A stretch of DNA of 11,471 nt from Anaerolineales bacterium (GCA_011772595.1 WVZH01000002.1:1-11471); one strand, 5' to 3'. Shown: positions 1 to 9,569, counted from the stretch's first letter. Program-made: numbers and translations. The notes: generated from the sequence alone by a model not told the origin.

Positions 1-59
1 CAAGAAAGTGTTACCTATCTCCTAAGGTCAAACTGTAACCTATGTCTTCGGGTCAAACA
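1..59. mobile_element. Putative insertion-sequence terminus (IS481/IS21-like), body outside the window
   Basis: Two adjacent 25-bp direct repeats occupy 9-33 and 34-58 and match at 20 of 25 positions. Both begin TGTNACCTAT and end GGTCAAAC. Read on the minus strand the block starts TGTTTGACC at position 59 and contains ACATAGGTTACA and then a second GTTTGACC unit. Repeated terminal units of this composition with a TG...CA edge are known from IS481- and IS21-type elements, where they serve as transposase binding sites. No transposase codons are visible because the element would extend left of position 1. The family assignment rests on recalled terminal sequence style and is tentative. A target duplication cannot be checked with only one end present. 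Confidence 0.45.
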
Positions 60-144
60 CCGGCGGGTCGCCCCTACGATCGTTGGTTATATATTCGAAC
101 AGATCACCGGTTATCGTTGAATTCCCACAGGAATTTGTCACTCG
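60..144. other. Short spacer downstream of the glucan synthase gene, with weak palindromic elements
   Basis: This spacer separates the putative IS end from the synthase stop codon. At 62-78 it carries a GC-rich stretch, GGCGGGTCGCCCCTACG, that resembles one arm of the palindromic repeats common between genes in some environmental bacteria. The matching arm would have lain where the IS end now sits. At 120-135 there is a 6-bp hairpin (AATTCC, loop CACA, GGAATT). Neither is followed by a T-tract on the minus strand, so no convincing intrinsic terminator for the synthase is seen here. Confidence 0.35.
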
Positions 145-3100
145 CTAATCCGTCGCCAACTGCTCGCTCTCGATATCTTTGGGCGATTCAAGAATCCTTG
201 CACGACCCATTCGCACCCGCACCCTGTGTTTGATGGCCGCTTCCTCCAACGGGATGACAACTTCCTCAAGCCGCCGACCGTCCATCTCGACCCAGGCTAC
301 TCCTCGATTGACTCCATCGGGGTTTTCCACCTCGATTTCGTAAACCGCTTCGCCGTGACAATAGCGCAGGCGGAATCCCTCCCAGGCCTGAGGGATGACC
401 GGATCAAGGGTCAAATTTCCATCGCGTACCTTCAAGCCTAAGACCTCCTCGATCCAGGCACGGTACATCCAACCGGCCGAACCCGTGTACCAGGTCCAAC
501 CCCCTCGACCCTCCCTTCCGGGTAGACGATAGACATCCGCCGCCACCACGTAAGGTTCGACGGCGTAGCGCTGGACGTCCTCGGGTTCCCGCGTATGCTC
601 GACAGGGTTCATGAGCCGCAGCAAATGTGCAGCACGCTCGCCGTCGCCCTTGCGGGCATAGGCGATCGCCAGCCACAAGGCGCCGTGGGTGTATTGACCC
701 CCGTTTTCACGCACCCCTGGCGGGTACCCCTTGATATACCCGGGGGTTAATTCCGACGTATCAAACGGCGGGGTGAATAACAGAACCAGCTTTTCGTCTT
801 CACGGACGAGGTGCTCCCAAGCTGACTTCAGGGCTTGTTCGGCGCGATCCGAATCCGCCGCGCCGCTGATCCACGCCCACGACTGTGGCAGCGAGGCGAT
901 GCGCGCCTCTTCGTTTTTAGAAGATCCGAGCGGCGTGCCATCGTCGAAGATGGCACGGAGATACCACTCACCGTCCCAGGCCTCACGTTCTACAGTGGCC
1001 GCGAGTTGTAGCGCTTGTTGTCGGAATTGATCGGCGTCATCCCGCTCCTCAATGCCCTGCGCTACTTCAGCGAACCCGTTGAGCACGTCGATCAGGAACC
1101 AAGCCAACCACACACTTTCGCCCTTGCCATCAACACCGACGCGGTTCATGCCGTCGTTCCAATCCCCAATCCCAATCAGTGGTAATCCATGTGGGCCTGA
1201 GGTTAAGCCGCGTTGGATCGCCCGCCGGCAGTGTTCGTAAAGGGAGGCACGCTCGGACGATTGATCCGGGACTAGGAAGATCTCGTGTTCTCCCTCCTCA
1301 AGCGGCCTGCTTTCCAAGAAAGGAATCGTCTCTTCCAAAATACTCCTGTCTCCTGTGACACGCACGTAATGACTTACGACATAGGGGAGCCAGAGCAGGT
1401 CGTCGGAGATGCGTGTGCGCACACCCGCACCGCTTGGTGGGTGCCACCAGTGTTGGACGTCCCCTTCCACAAATTGTCGGCTCGCCGTTCGCAAAATGTG
1501 CCCGCGGACAAGATCAGGTGCAGCGAGTAGCAAAGCCAATACATCCTGCAATTGATCCCGGAACCCGAAAGCGCCACCTGATTGATAGAATGCGGAGCGG
1601 CCCCAAATGCGGCAACTCAAGGATTGGTAGAGCAACCAGCGGTTGAGCAAGAATTCCGTCGAGAGCTCGGGATGCTCCACCTGGACACGCCCTAAGATGC
1701 GATCCCACCAACCACTCGTCCTTTGAAGCGCCTCTTCGACCCGGAGACTCTCTCGGTATTTCTGAATAATGCGAACGGCCTCATCTCGAGAGGCGACAGA
1801 GCCCAGAAGCACGGTCACTTCACCGCTCTGACCGGGCTCGAGCGACAATTCGACACGCATAGCGGCGCAAGGGTCGAGCGCCGCGCCCGTTCGCCGGGAT
1901 AAGTGGACTCTCCTTAACGCAGCCGGACTCTCCAAGCTTCGATTTCGCCCGATGAACACTGCGCGATCTGCCGTATAATCCTCGGGTGCTGGGCTGATCG
2001 ACGCGAAAGCGATCCGCTCGCCATAGTCAGGATGGTAGCGGTTATACGCCAGTAGTGCCTTTGCCTCTTGATCCCACTTCGTAACGACATGCATTTGGGA
2101 ATTCTCACGATCATCCCCGAGCACCCATTCAGCATAGAATGTCACCGAAAGCCGGCGAGGTCTTGTGGAATCATTACGCAGGCGTAACCGCTGAATACGA
2201 AGCGGCTCACCGCCATCATTGTCCATCGGCACAAATGTGACCAGTTCCTGTTCGATGGCGTGACTGTTGTGCTCAAAGACGGAGTAACCCGCACCGTGCC
2301 GAGCGCGATAGGCATCTAACTCTCGAATAGGTAAAGGCGTCGGTGTCCAAAACGTGCCTGAATCCTCGTCCCGAATATAGATCGCTTCGGAGGCAGGATC
2401 AGACACCGGATCGTTCGACCAACCGGTCAGGCGATATTGCTGACTGTTTCCATACCACACAAATCCTGATCCCGACTCACTGACTAGCGCGCCGAAACTC
2501 GGATTCGCCATCACATTGACCCAGGGCGCGGGCGTGTTGGTGTCCGGACTGAGGTAGATGGCATATTCTCGTCCGTTCGTGGTGAAGCCACCCAGGTCGT
2601 TGAAGTAGGGTAACTCCATGAACGGCAGCGGCGCCGATGGCTCTTCGGGGATCTTACGAAGCGGAATTTCTTCAGGCAGTTCGAGCGTTACACGTCGCGC
2701 ACTTAGTTGCTGCGAAAGCGGTCCGCGGGCCGCAACCAGCCCAATACGCGCTGCGCATAGTATCAGCGTTAGGTCAGCCTCAGGAATCTGATCGACGCTG
2801 CGCAGGTACACCCCACCAGGTTGATCGACTCCGGTGTAGATGGAATAAGTTTCAATCAATCGGGAAAGACGCTCGTTAAGCGGCTGTTCATAACTACTGG
2901 ATTCTTCGTTGAGGATCACCAAATCGCTCTTCAAGCCATGTTGTCGCCAGTAGGTGTGGGCCTGCAACACCTGACGCACAAGGCTGATGTCTCGTGACTC
3001 ACCTATGCTGACGACGGCGATCGGAAGATCGCCGGAGATCCCATACGGCCAAAGACGCGATTGCCCAAGTGTATTTTGCTCCAGCCGCTCGACGGGGGGT

Positions 3101-6100
3101 CGAAGTCTTGCGTTAGGATAGAGAAGATGCTTGGCAAGCGCTTGGAACCGACGGGCGTCGTCCGGCTGAATGCGAAGCAGGCGAAGTTCGAGTTGTGCAC
3201 GCACCCAGGCTAATTCCAGGCTGCGACCGATGGCTCGGGGTTCACCATACTTCTCGATGAGAGCCAATACCTCACCCCGCGTCCCTGCAGCCGCAGTCAC
3301 CAAGTTGAATGACACTCGCTGCCTGGGTTTGAGCGTGAGGATCTTGCGCAGGCTGAAGATCGGATCGAGGACGTACCCTTCACTGTTGGAAAGCTCACCT
3401 TCTAGCGCGACCGGATTGTTCAAGGTTCGACCACGACCGATGAAGCGCATGCGATCGGTCTCAAACTGCGTTTTACTGCCATCGTGCCCTTCCATAGTCA
3501 TTCGGTAGGCGACAAAGATGGGAGTATCCTCTTCATCCCTCGCTCGCCGAAATGCCAATAAAGCCTGGTGTTGTGGGATCCATTCGGTTTGGATGAAAAG
3601 CTTGTTGAAGGCAGGGTGCTGCCGATCGGTTTCGTGCGGTGCCATAGCCAATTCGACGTAGCTCGTGATCTCCAGATGGCGAACGCGATTCGAGCGATTG
3701 ATGAGCGTGAGGCGCCGAATTTCCGCGTCGTCTTCCGGAGAAACGATGATCTCTGTCTCCGTGACAATGGCTCCATCACGCCTGCGGAACTCGGCGCGAT
3801 CGATGGCAAAGTCTACCTCGTAGCCCTCGACTTCACCGCCGATCGGCAGGTAAGTGTTCGACCACACTACGCCGCTATGCAGGTCGCGAATATAACAAAA
3901 CGAGCCCCAGGGATCGCGCGTCATATCCGCACGCCAGCGAGTGATCTCAAAATCCCCCCATTGGCTATATCCTCCCCCCGCGTTGGTGATCATCACGCCG
4001 TACGTGCCGTTGGATAACAATTGCGTCCTCGGCGTATTTGTGTGCGGTGTGTCGAACGTACTCACCGACGGTGCAATTTCTACCACTGCTTCACGGGGAG
4101 GTGGTTGTTCCCTGGTCGAGATGTGGAAAAGCGGTGGGGAAACGGGGACGCGCTCGTAGAGCAGCGGCTCGGTGGCTTTAACTCGCGCATCCTTATGAAA
4201 CCTGCGTTGCATCGACTGATCAAAGAGTAAATTGACAATGGCCAGGAAGCCCATGGCCTGATGGTGGGCCATGTAAGCGCGCACGATCACCCCGCGCTCC
4301 CCTTCTCTCTTTCGCTGCCTGCTGAAATCGATCGCTTCAAAGAATCCATACCGACCGCGTAGTCCTTCTTTCGCCAAGCGATCCAGATTCTTCACTGCCG
4401 GTATGGGCTCAACCATCAGAGCGAGCAACGAGGCGTAGGGCGCCACGACAAGATCCTCATCCAACCCACGTTTCAGCCCTAGCCCCGGTACACCGAAGGC
4501 CTTGTACTGGTAGGTCTTGTTAATATCCAGGTCACCGTACGCCGATTCGGAGATTCCCCACGGAACTCGCCGTTGGTCGCCGTACGATCGCTGTAGAGCG
4601 ACGGCTTCTTGTGTGGCCTTATCCAACAAGGAGTTAGCAAAGGTGCGCTGCAACAGCAGGGGCATGAGATACTCGAACATCGTACCCGTCCAACTGAGAA
4701 GCACACGACGACGACCCGCAGAGCCGAAGGGGCGCGACAGAGCCAGCCAATGCTCGTTTGGTACCTCTCCCCGCGCGATGGCGATGAAACTTCCCAGCCG
4801 AGCCTCACTCGCCAAGAGATCGTAGTACGATCCATCGTGGCTCTGGTTGCTGACGTTGTAGCCGATTGTGAATAAGCGACGTTCGGCATCGTATAGGAAA
4901 CGCATGTTTACACTGTCGGCGAACTCGCGGCCAGATTGAATCAAACGTTCACCCTGAGCGAGCACCTCCCCAGCGAACCAACAGGCCTCGGAAAAAGCCT
5001 CCCCCAGGGCATCGAGCCACACCTTCAGCGGAGGTGGTAGGGATTCATGTTGTCCTGCAGCCCCCAGAATGATCTCCACCTCAGGCACCTCTCTGGAAGC
5101 CAACGAGCGTAACGACGGTGCTCGATTCAGTGCTCGTTTACGAGCGTTTATGGCTTTCTCCCCCAATGGAGACCATGTCTCCTCCGGCTCAGATGCGAGC
5201 ACCTCAACCCACCTGAGATAACGATCAATCACCAGGATCCACTGAGAGATCTGTGCCTCCAGTTTACCTGCCCAGTATACGGCCTCGTACTCCGAGCCCG
5301 CGGATTGCCGCATGTTATACGACATTGCGACGATCGGCCCGCTGATTTGGCGTAATCGCTGGACCAAGCGATCGAGCCTCTCGGGCGGATCCGTGAGCAT
5401 GGAGGAGATTCTTTCTACCCCTTTGAGGTGCGAACCCAACCGCTCCGATGCACGCAGAACTTCCCTCAACACCTCCAAAGTGTCGTGAATCCCATTCAAA
5501 GCGTTGGGTTTAAGAATTGCTTCATCTAAGATTTCTTCGATTCCGGATTCCAGCGTCGAAAGACTACCTAAGAGGTTGCCACTGTCAACCATCGAAACGT
5601 ATCGCGGTTCGAGTGGCGTGAGCGTTTTGATGTCGTACCAGTTCAAGAGATGGCCTTCGTACTGCTCGAGGCCTTTCAAGGTCTGCATGGTCTGGCTGAC
5701 GCGCTCCAAGACCTGGTCTCCCGATAAATAGCCGAAATCATATGCCCCCAACGCTGATAGCATCCACAACCCGATGTTCGTGGGGCTGGTACGCAACGCC
5801 AGCTGGTCTTGATGAGAAACCTGGTAGTTGTCCGGTGGCAGCCAATGGGTTTCCGGACCAACGAAGTCATCGAAGTAGCGCCACGTTCGACGCGCCAATT
5901 GACGTAGCGTGTGCGTCTGCTTGTTCGATAGGCGCATTGACTGCGGAGAGGGGGCTGTACCACGGACAAATTTCCAGACAATGATCGGACTGATAAACCA
6001 TAGCAAAAGATAGGGCACAGCTACAAAGAGACTGTTGGGTTGGAGAAGCCAGAGGGCATAACCAACACCAAGAGAAAACAAGCTGACGAGACTGATGGTC

Positions 6101-9100
6101 AACAGGAAAGAATTTACCTGGCCAGCCGTCTGCCATTCGGACATCTGTGCCGTCGTCCACTCGAGGAAATTACGTTTGCTAAAGAGACGGCGATACCAAA
6201 CTCTGATAATGGCGTCCACTGCCAAGCCTGCTTGATACGGTATCAAGGACGCTTCGACGATAGACCGTGCCACACCGTGCATGACTTCATCCAAGGAGAA
6301 CTTACCGAATCCCAGAGGCGAGGTAGCCCAAGTAACAGGGTGAAGGAGCGGTTGGAAGAGCAGCAGGATTCCAGTCAACACGCTCGCAACGGTGCCAAAT
6401 GTTGGCGAAAGCACCCACGCCAAGAGGAGGAAGAGCATGATCGAGATGGGTACGAGGCTGCGTCGTAGATTATCAAAAATTTTCCAGCGATTCAGGATGG
6501 AAAGTGGATTGGGAACACGATCCCCATTGGCTACCGGGACGCGTGGGAGGATCCAGTCGGCGATCTGCCAATCTCCCCGAATCCAGCGATGCTGTCTCCT
6601 TGCATAGGTCAAATAATCCGCCGGGAAGTCGTCATACAGCTCGATGTCACTTGCGTAACTGACGCGAACGTGCGCTCCTTCGAGGAGATCGTGGCTCAAT
6701 ATCCGCTGTTCAGGAAAACGACCACTGGACAATCGATTGAATGCGCGTGGATCGTAGATGCCCTTGCCTAGATAGGAACCCTCGCCTGAGAGATCCTGAT
6801 AGGCATCTGATACCGCTCTGGTATAAGGATCAACGCCGACTGGGTCGGTACACAAACGACTGAAGGGCGTTGCCGTCGCGCTTGGCAACGCTGTGCTGAC
6901 CCGGGGTTGAATGATGGTGTATGAACCGCGGCGCGGTTTACCTTCCTCGTCGAAGGTGGGAAGATTCAATGGATGCGCCAATGTTTCGATCATGCGCCTT
7001 GCGCTGTCTCTTGGCAATTGGGTATCACTATCCAGGGTGATCACGAAGCGTATATTGGTAAGCTGGCTTGCGTCCCCTACGCGTACAATTTCCTGATCTC
7101 CCCTTTGTGGTTCGCCGTCGATCAAGCGGTTGAGCTCCTCCAATTTGCCACGCTTACGTTCCCAACCGATGTATAGACCCTCAGATTCGCTCCACTCGCG
7201 CTCGCGATGGAAAAGATAAAAACGATTCGCGCCATAGCGCCTATTCAAGTTCTCGATTCCCTGGACAGCAAGGTCTAAAAGCATCTCATCATCGGCTTTC
7301 ACCTTTTCCTCGGAATCTGTATAGTCACTGAAGAGACTGAACAGCAAATTCAGGTGAGGGTTGGCGAGGTACCGAATCTCAAGCTTTTCGATCTCATCCT
7401 GGATCGTAGGCTCGTCGACCAGAAGCATCGGAACAACCACCATCGTCCGAAAGAAGTCCGGGATACCATGCTCCTCAAAAGACATTTTCGGCAACGTCCG
7501 TGGTGGAAGTAACCTGGTCACGATGTAATTAACCATCTGTATGGCCAGTTGACTCGCAGGCATCAAAACCAGTAACAAACCTAACTTGAGTAGAGGCGCG
7601 CGCTCACCGGTCAGTGCACTCATACCCAAAGCGCCTCCGACGAGTAACACAGTCATGCACGCGATTGCACCTAGGTACAAAACGGTATGGTTACGATAAA
7701 CCCATTGCAGTACGCGATGGCGACCGGTTTCCTTCCCGCCGATGCGGCGAACCAACTGAGGTCGACCCCCATCGATCAGGTGGTAACCAACGTGAGAGTG
7801 GCGTGGATCTGCACTGCGATCATCCGCCCATTCTGAAGCCATATCGACGGCTAGCGTAGCAACTCGCCCCTCTGATGTCTTCGCACCACGGGCAATCTCC
7901 TCAATCGCGCGGCGGTATTGATCGCGCGTAGCGAAGTCCATGCTCTCATAGACTCTGGCCGGGTCGTGACGGAGGATCTCATCGATGTGGCTATGATCCT
8001 CAAAAATCTCACGCCAATCCAGCAACGAAAGTTGGCGCAAACTCGTGATGGCGTTACCGATTGAAATCTGGATTGCTGCCTGACGAGTTTGCTCTTGAAG
8101 GTGTATCTCCCCCAAGTCCCCTTGTAAACTTCGCTCTAGCCAACTTCTCGCCGGTACGAGCGCGGCCTGTTCATCATACAAATGACCAGTGAGCTGGGAG
8201 GAGAAGAACGGGCTGGGTTTGGGACGTTCTTGAGCCAACTCTGCCAGAACCGAGAACAATTGGTTGGCGTCTCGACGCGCCGTGGTCAACAAACGATTGG
8301 CCCAGAAATCCGCCAGAACCCCTTCATGGAAGCGTCTTAGAACTTGGAGTGCGAGTCGGCGCAGACGTTCGGCGATCGCAATCCTCAACATTAATGGCAA
8401 TGCCCAGAGCTCACCGATGTTCAACGCTGAGATGGATTGATAGGCCTCGAGAAAATCACTGATGTTATTGCGATCCAAGTGACCATCCGTGTGTATGATC
8501 AAGTCCGTCGCCAACGCGTAGATTCGCGGCTCGCCTTTAAGTCGTCCGTCGCTTAAGACTGGAAGTTCCTCATAGAATCGCTCCGGCAGGTTGAGGCGAA
8601 CATCGCGGATATGACTTTGCACGATATAGGTGTTATCGAGCAGCCATTCCGCCGACGGGGAGATGCTTTGTTCTAACCTACCGTATCCTGCAAGATCATC
8701 GCACACTTGCTGAATGACGTGCTCAGATTGATCCAACCTTCTCAGTAGAGCTCCATTACGATCAACCGCTGTGGCTCCAATTTTATGATCGGATGCAAGA
8801 CGACGTGCGCGTTCTTGGATTTGCGTTGTGGAGAGCGGAACGGTTTCGAGGATCTCCTCCTCGTCTTCGACTTCCCCACAAATGTCCAGCGTGAAAATCG
8901 AAGGTTGTGCCTCTCTAATAGAACGTAGGATGGGTATCGCCCATGCGAGTGCCTCAGGGACCGCGCGGAGAAGGACCAGAGATTCATCCGCTACCAGCCA
9001 ACGCGCAAGTTTGTCGATGAGGTCGTCCTCGACACCTGGCGCCAGCCGGCGCACAAGGAGCCAACCCAAGATTCCCATTAAGAGCGTCGCCAATACGAGG

Positions 9101-9360
9101 GGAAGAAGCAACGGAAGGCTTATTGAAAAGCTTCCCACGAGAATAGAGAACGAACTAAGGAATCCACCGGCTATAATCCCAAGTACTACCCCAAAGGTTG
9201 TCCAGCGTCGCCGCGTCGTCCCTCGTACACGAATTCGGCCCTCTTGGGATTTATGAATCAGCGCCACTCGATGATAACCGCTTCGGCGTACCTGCCTCAG
9301 TGCTTCGTGAGCGTCTTCATATCGGTCGAAGAAGCTAAGTAGAGTTGCTAGATTACCCAT
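145..9360 (-). CDS. ndvB: Cyclic beta-1,2-glucan synthase (GT84-GH189-GH94, NdvB/ChvB/Cgs family) with an N-terminal membrane extension
   Basis: This large inner-membrane enzyme builds cyclic beta-1,2-glucan from UDP-glucose, controls its length by phosphorolysis and closes the ring. Residues 1-165 are an extension with two hydrophobic segments (about 55-75 and 82-103). Further membrane pairs lie near 560-612, 970-1010 and 1084-1128. The GT84 domain (about 650-1000) keeps D777xD779, HDLLEG (D891) and QHRW (923-926). A glycoamylase/GH189-like cyclisation region (about 1150-1720) includes GTMFEYL (E1563) and GISESAYGD (E1605). Two GH94-type beta-sandwich regions begin near 1765 and 2250. The C-terminal (alpha/alpha)6 phosphorylase domain has QHWWH (2636-2640), the DWND loop expected to carry the general acid (2733-2736) and a THG phosphate-site motif (2891-2893). 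Every expected domain is present and the frame is unbroken. The 3071 residues exceed the roughly 2830-2870 of rhizobial and Brucella enzymes, mainly because of the extension. The start is the first usable codon after an in-frame TGA at 9375-9373. The family call is near certain; the residue roles come from family knowledge. Confidence 0.96.
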   Translation of the reverse strand: MGNLATLLSFFDRYEDAHEALRQVRRSGYHRVALIHKSQEGRIRVRGTTRRRWTTFGVVLGIIAGGFLSSFSILVGSFSISLPLLLPLVLATLLMGILGWLLVRRLAPGVEDDLIDKLARWLVADESLVLLRAVPEALAWAIPILRSIREAQPSIFTLDICGEVEDEEEILETVPLSTTQIQERARRLASDHKIGATAVDRNGALLRRLDQSEHVIQQVCDDLAGYGRLEQSISPSAEWLLDNTYIVQSHIRDVRLNLPERFYEELPVLSDGRLKGEPRIYALATDLIIHTDGHLDRNNISDFLEAYQSISALNIGELWALPLMLRIAIAERLRRLALQVLRRFHEGVLADFWANRLLTTARRDANQLFSVLAELAQERPKPSPFFSSQLTGHLYDEQAALVPARSWLERSLQGDLGEIHLQEQTRQAAIQISIGNAITSLRQLSLLDWREIFEDHSHIDEILRHDPARVYESMDFATRDQYRRAIEEIARGAKTSEGRVATLAVDMASEWADDRSADPRHSHVGYHLIDGGRPQLVRRIGGKETGRHRVLQWVYRNHTVLYLGAIACMTVLLVGGALGMSALTGERAPLLKLGLLLVLMPASQLAIQMVNYIVTRLLPPRTLPKMSFEEHGIPDFFRTMVVVPMLLVDEPTIQDEIEKLEIRYLANPHLNLLFSLFSDYTDSEEKVKADDEMLLDLAVQGIENLNRRYGANRFYLFHREREWSESEGLYIGWERKRGKLEELNRLIDGEPQRGDQEIVRVGDASQLTNIRFVITLDSDTQLPRDSARRMIETLAHPLNLPTFDEEGKPRRGSYTIIQPRVSTALPSATATPFSRLCTDPVGVDPYTRAVSDAYQDLSGEGSYLGKGIYDPRAFNRLSSGRFPEQRILSHDLLEGAHVRVSYASDIELYDDFPADYLTYARRQHRWIRGDWQIADWILPRVPVANGDRVPNPLSILNRWKIFDNLRRSLVPISIMLFLLLAWVLSPTFGTVASVLTGILLLFQPLLHPVTWATSPLGFGKFSLDEVMHGVARSIVEASLIPYQAGLAVDAIIRVWYRRLFSKRNFLEWTTAQMSEWQTAGQVNSFLLTISLVSLFSLGVGYALWLLQPNSLFVAVPYLLLWFISPIIVWKFVRGTAPSPQSMRLSNKQTHTLRQLARRTWRYFDDFVGPETHWLPPDNYQVSHQDQLALRTSPTNIGLWMLSALGAYDFGYLSGDQVLERVSQTMQTLKGLEQYEGHLLNWYDIKTLTPLEPRYVSMVDSGNLLGSLSTLESGIEEILDEAILKPNALNGIHDTLEVLREVLRASERLGSHLKGVERISSMLTDPPERLDRLVQRLRQISGPIVAMSYNMRQSAGSEYEAVYWAGKLEAQISQWILVIDRYLRWVEVLASEPEETWSPLGEKAINARKRALNRAPSLRSLASREVPEVEIILGAAGQHESLPPPLKVWLDALGEAFSEACWFAGEVLAQGERLIQSGREFADSVNMRFLYDAERRLFTIGYNVSNQSHDGSYYDLLASEARLGSFIAIARGEVPNEHWLALSRPFGSAGRRRVLLSWTGTMFEYLMPLLLQRTFANSLLDKATQEAVALQRSYGDQRRVPWGISESAYGDLDINKTYQYKAFGVPGLGLKRGLDEDLVVAPYASLLALMVEPIPAVKNLDRLAKEGLRGRYGFFEAIDFSRQRKREGERGVIVRAYMAHHQAMGFLAIVNLLFDQSMQRRFHKDARVKATEPLLYERVPVSPPLFHISTREQPPPREAVVEIAPSVSTFDTPHTNTPRTQLLSNGTYGVMITNAGGGYSQWGDFEITRWRADMTRDPWGSFCYIRDLHSGVVWSNTYLPIGGEVEGYEVDFAIDRAEFRRRDGAIVTETEIIVSPEDDAEIRRLTLINRSNRVRHLEITSYVELAMAPHETDRQHPAFNKLFIQTEWIPQHQALLAFRRARDEEDTPIFVAYRMTMEGHDGSKTQFETDRMRFIGRGRTLNNPVALEGELSNSEGYVLDPIFSLRKILTLKPRQRVSFNLVTAAAGTRGEVLALIEKYGEPRAIGRSLELAWVRAQLELRLLRIQPDDARRFQALAKHLLYPNARLRPPVERLEQNTLGQSRLWPYGISGDLPIAVVSIGESRDISLVRQVLQAHTYWRQHGLKSDLVILNEESSSYEQPLNERLSRLIETYSIYTGVDQPGGVYLRSVDQIPEADLTLILCAARIGLVAARGPLSQQLSARRVTLELPEEIPLRKIPEEPSAPLPFMELPYFNDLGGFTTNGREYAIYLSPDTNTPAPWVNVMANPSFGALVSESGSGFVWYGNSQQYRLTGWSNDPVSDPASEAIYIRDEDSGTFWTPTPLPIRELDAYRARHGAGYSVFEHNSHAIEQELVTFVPMDNDGGEPLRIQRLRLRNDSTRPRRLSVTFYAEWVLGDDRENSQMHVVTKWDQEAKALLAYNRYHPDYGERIAFASISPAPEDYTADRAVFIGRNRSLESPAALRRVHLSRRTGAALDPCAAMRVELSLEPGQSGEVTVLLGSVASRDEAVRIIQKYRESLRVEEALQRTSGWWDRILGRVQVEHPELSTEFLLNRWLLYQSLSCRIWGRSAFYQSGGAFGFRDQLQDVLALLLAAPDLVRGHILRTASRQFVEGDVQHWWHPPSGAGVRTRISDDLLWLPYVVSHYVRVTGDRSILEETIPFLESRPLEEGEHEIFLVPDQSSERASLYEHCRRAIQRGLTSGPHGLPLIGIGDWNDGMNRVGVDGKGESVWLAWFLIDVLNGFAEVAQGIEERDDADQFRQQALQLAATVEREAWDGEWYLRAIFDDGTPLGSSKNEEARIASLPQSWAWISGAADSDRAEQALKSAWEHLVREDEKLVLLFTPPFDTSELTPGYIKGYPPGVRENGGQYTHGALWLAIAYARKGDGERAAHLLRLMNPVEHTREPEDVQRYAVEPYVVAADVYRLPGREGRGGWTWYTGSAGWMYRAWIEEVLGLKVRDGNLTLDPVIPQAWEGFRLRYCHGEAVYEIEVENPDGVNRGVAWVEMDGRRLEEVVIPLEEAAIKHRVRVRMGRARILESPKDIESEQLATD

Positions 9361-9367
9361 GGAAATC

Positions 9368-9381
9368 TCTTCTCACCCTCC
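9368..9381 (-). promoter_or_regulatory. Ribosome binding region of the glucan synthase gene, widely spaced
   Basis: On the minus strand GGAGGG (9381-9376) lies 15 nt before the ATG, which is longer than usual. A purine-rich GAGAAGAG closer in ends about 6-7 nt before the ATG and could be the working site. An in-frame TGA at 9375-9373 rules out a longer protein. The only alternative start is a rare ATT at 9366, at better spacing from GGAGGG, which would add two residues. ATG at 9360 is preferred. Confidence 0.5.
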
Positions 9382-9494
9382 AAAGACAGAGTTGGATTGT
9401 GAATGCTGCGTTTTGGCAATCGATGAGGGAATCTTATCCGCGCATCTTGTTTATGACGAGGTCGAGAGACCCTGTTCTTACCCAAGACTCAGTG

Positions 9495-9503
9495 ATTATA
9501 TCA
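9495..9503 (-). promoter_or_regulatory. Candidate extended -10 promoter for the glucan synthase gene
   Basis: Read on the minus strand this is TGATATAAT, a full match to the extended -10 pattern TGnTATAAT. No good -35 hexamer lies at 17 bp. A TTGAGC is present at 9526-9521, but its spacing of 20 bp is too long. Extended -10 promoters tolerate a weak -35. Transcription would start near 9488 and leave an untranslated leader of about 127 nt before the ATG at 9360. This is sequence-pattern evidence only. Confidence 0.45.
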
Positions 9504-9533
9504 AAATCGATTTGTGATTAGCTCAATCCCTAG

Positions 9534-9562
9534 TTGACGTACCGCTACCTGCCTGATAAAGT
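9534..9562 (+). promoter_or_regulatory. Candidate sigma-70-type promoter for the DUF166 gene
   Basis: TTGACG (9534-9539, 5 of 6 to the -35 consensus) is followed after exactly 17 bp by TAAAGT (9557-9562, 4 of 6 to the -10 consensus). The predicted start near 9569-9570 falls at the edge of the inverted repeat at 9570-9586. A perfect TTGACA also occurs at 9627-9632, but no acceptable -10 lies 16-18 bp after it; the AT-rich TTAAATATAAAA at 9674-9685 is too far away. Confidence 0.35.
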
Positions 9563-9569
9563 TGTGCAA

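Noticed and set aside
3568..4017. Plus-strand open frame of 149 codons inside the synthase gene
   Set aside because: It lies antisense to the conserved GH94 beta-sandwich region, and its product has no recognisable family and an arbitrary composition. It and similar antisense frames are shadows of the large gene.
6040..6468. 142-codon plus-strand frame within the synthase
   Set aside because: It is opposite two well-defined membrane segments of the synthase and its charged composition is what antisense membrane codons produce.
9460..9471. GGTC-GAGA-GACC mini-hairpin in the synthase leader
   Set aside because: Only four base pairs; expected by chance and not a terminator or riboswitch stem.
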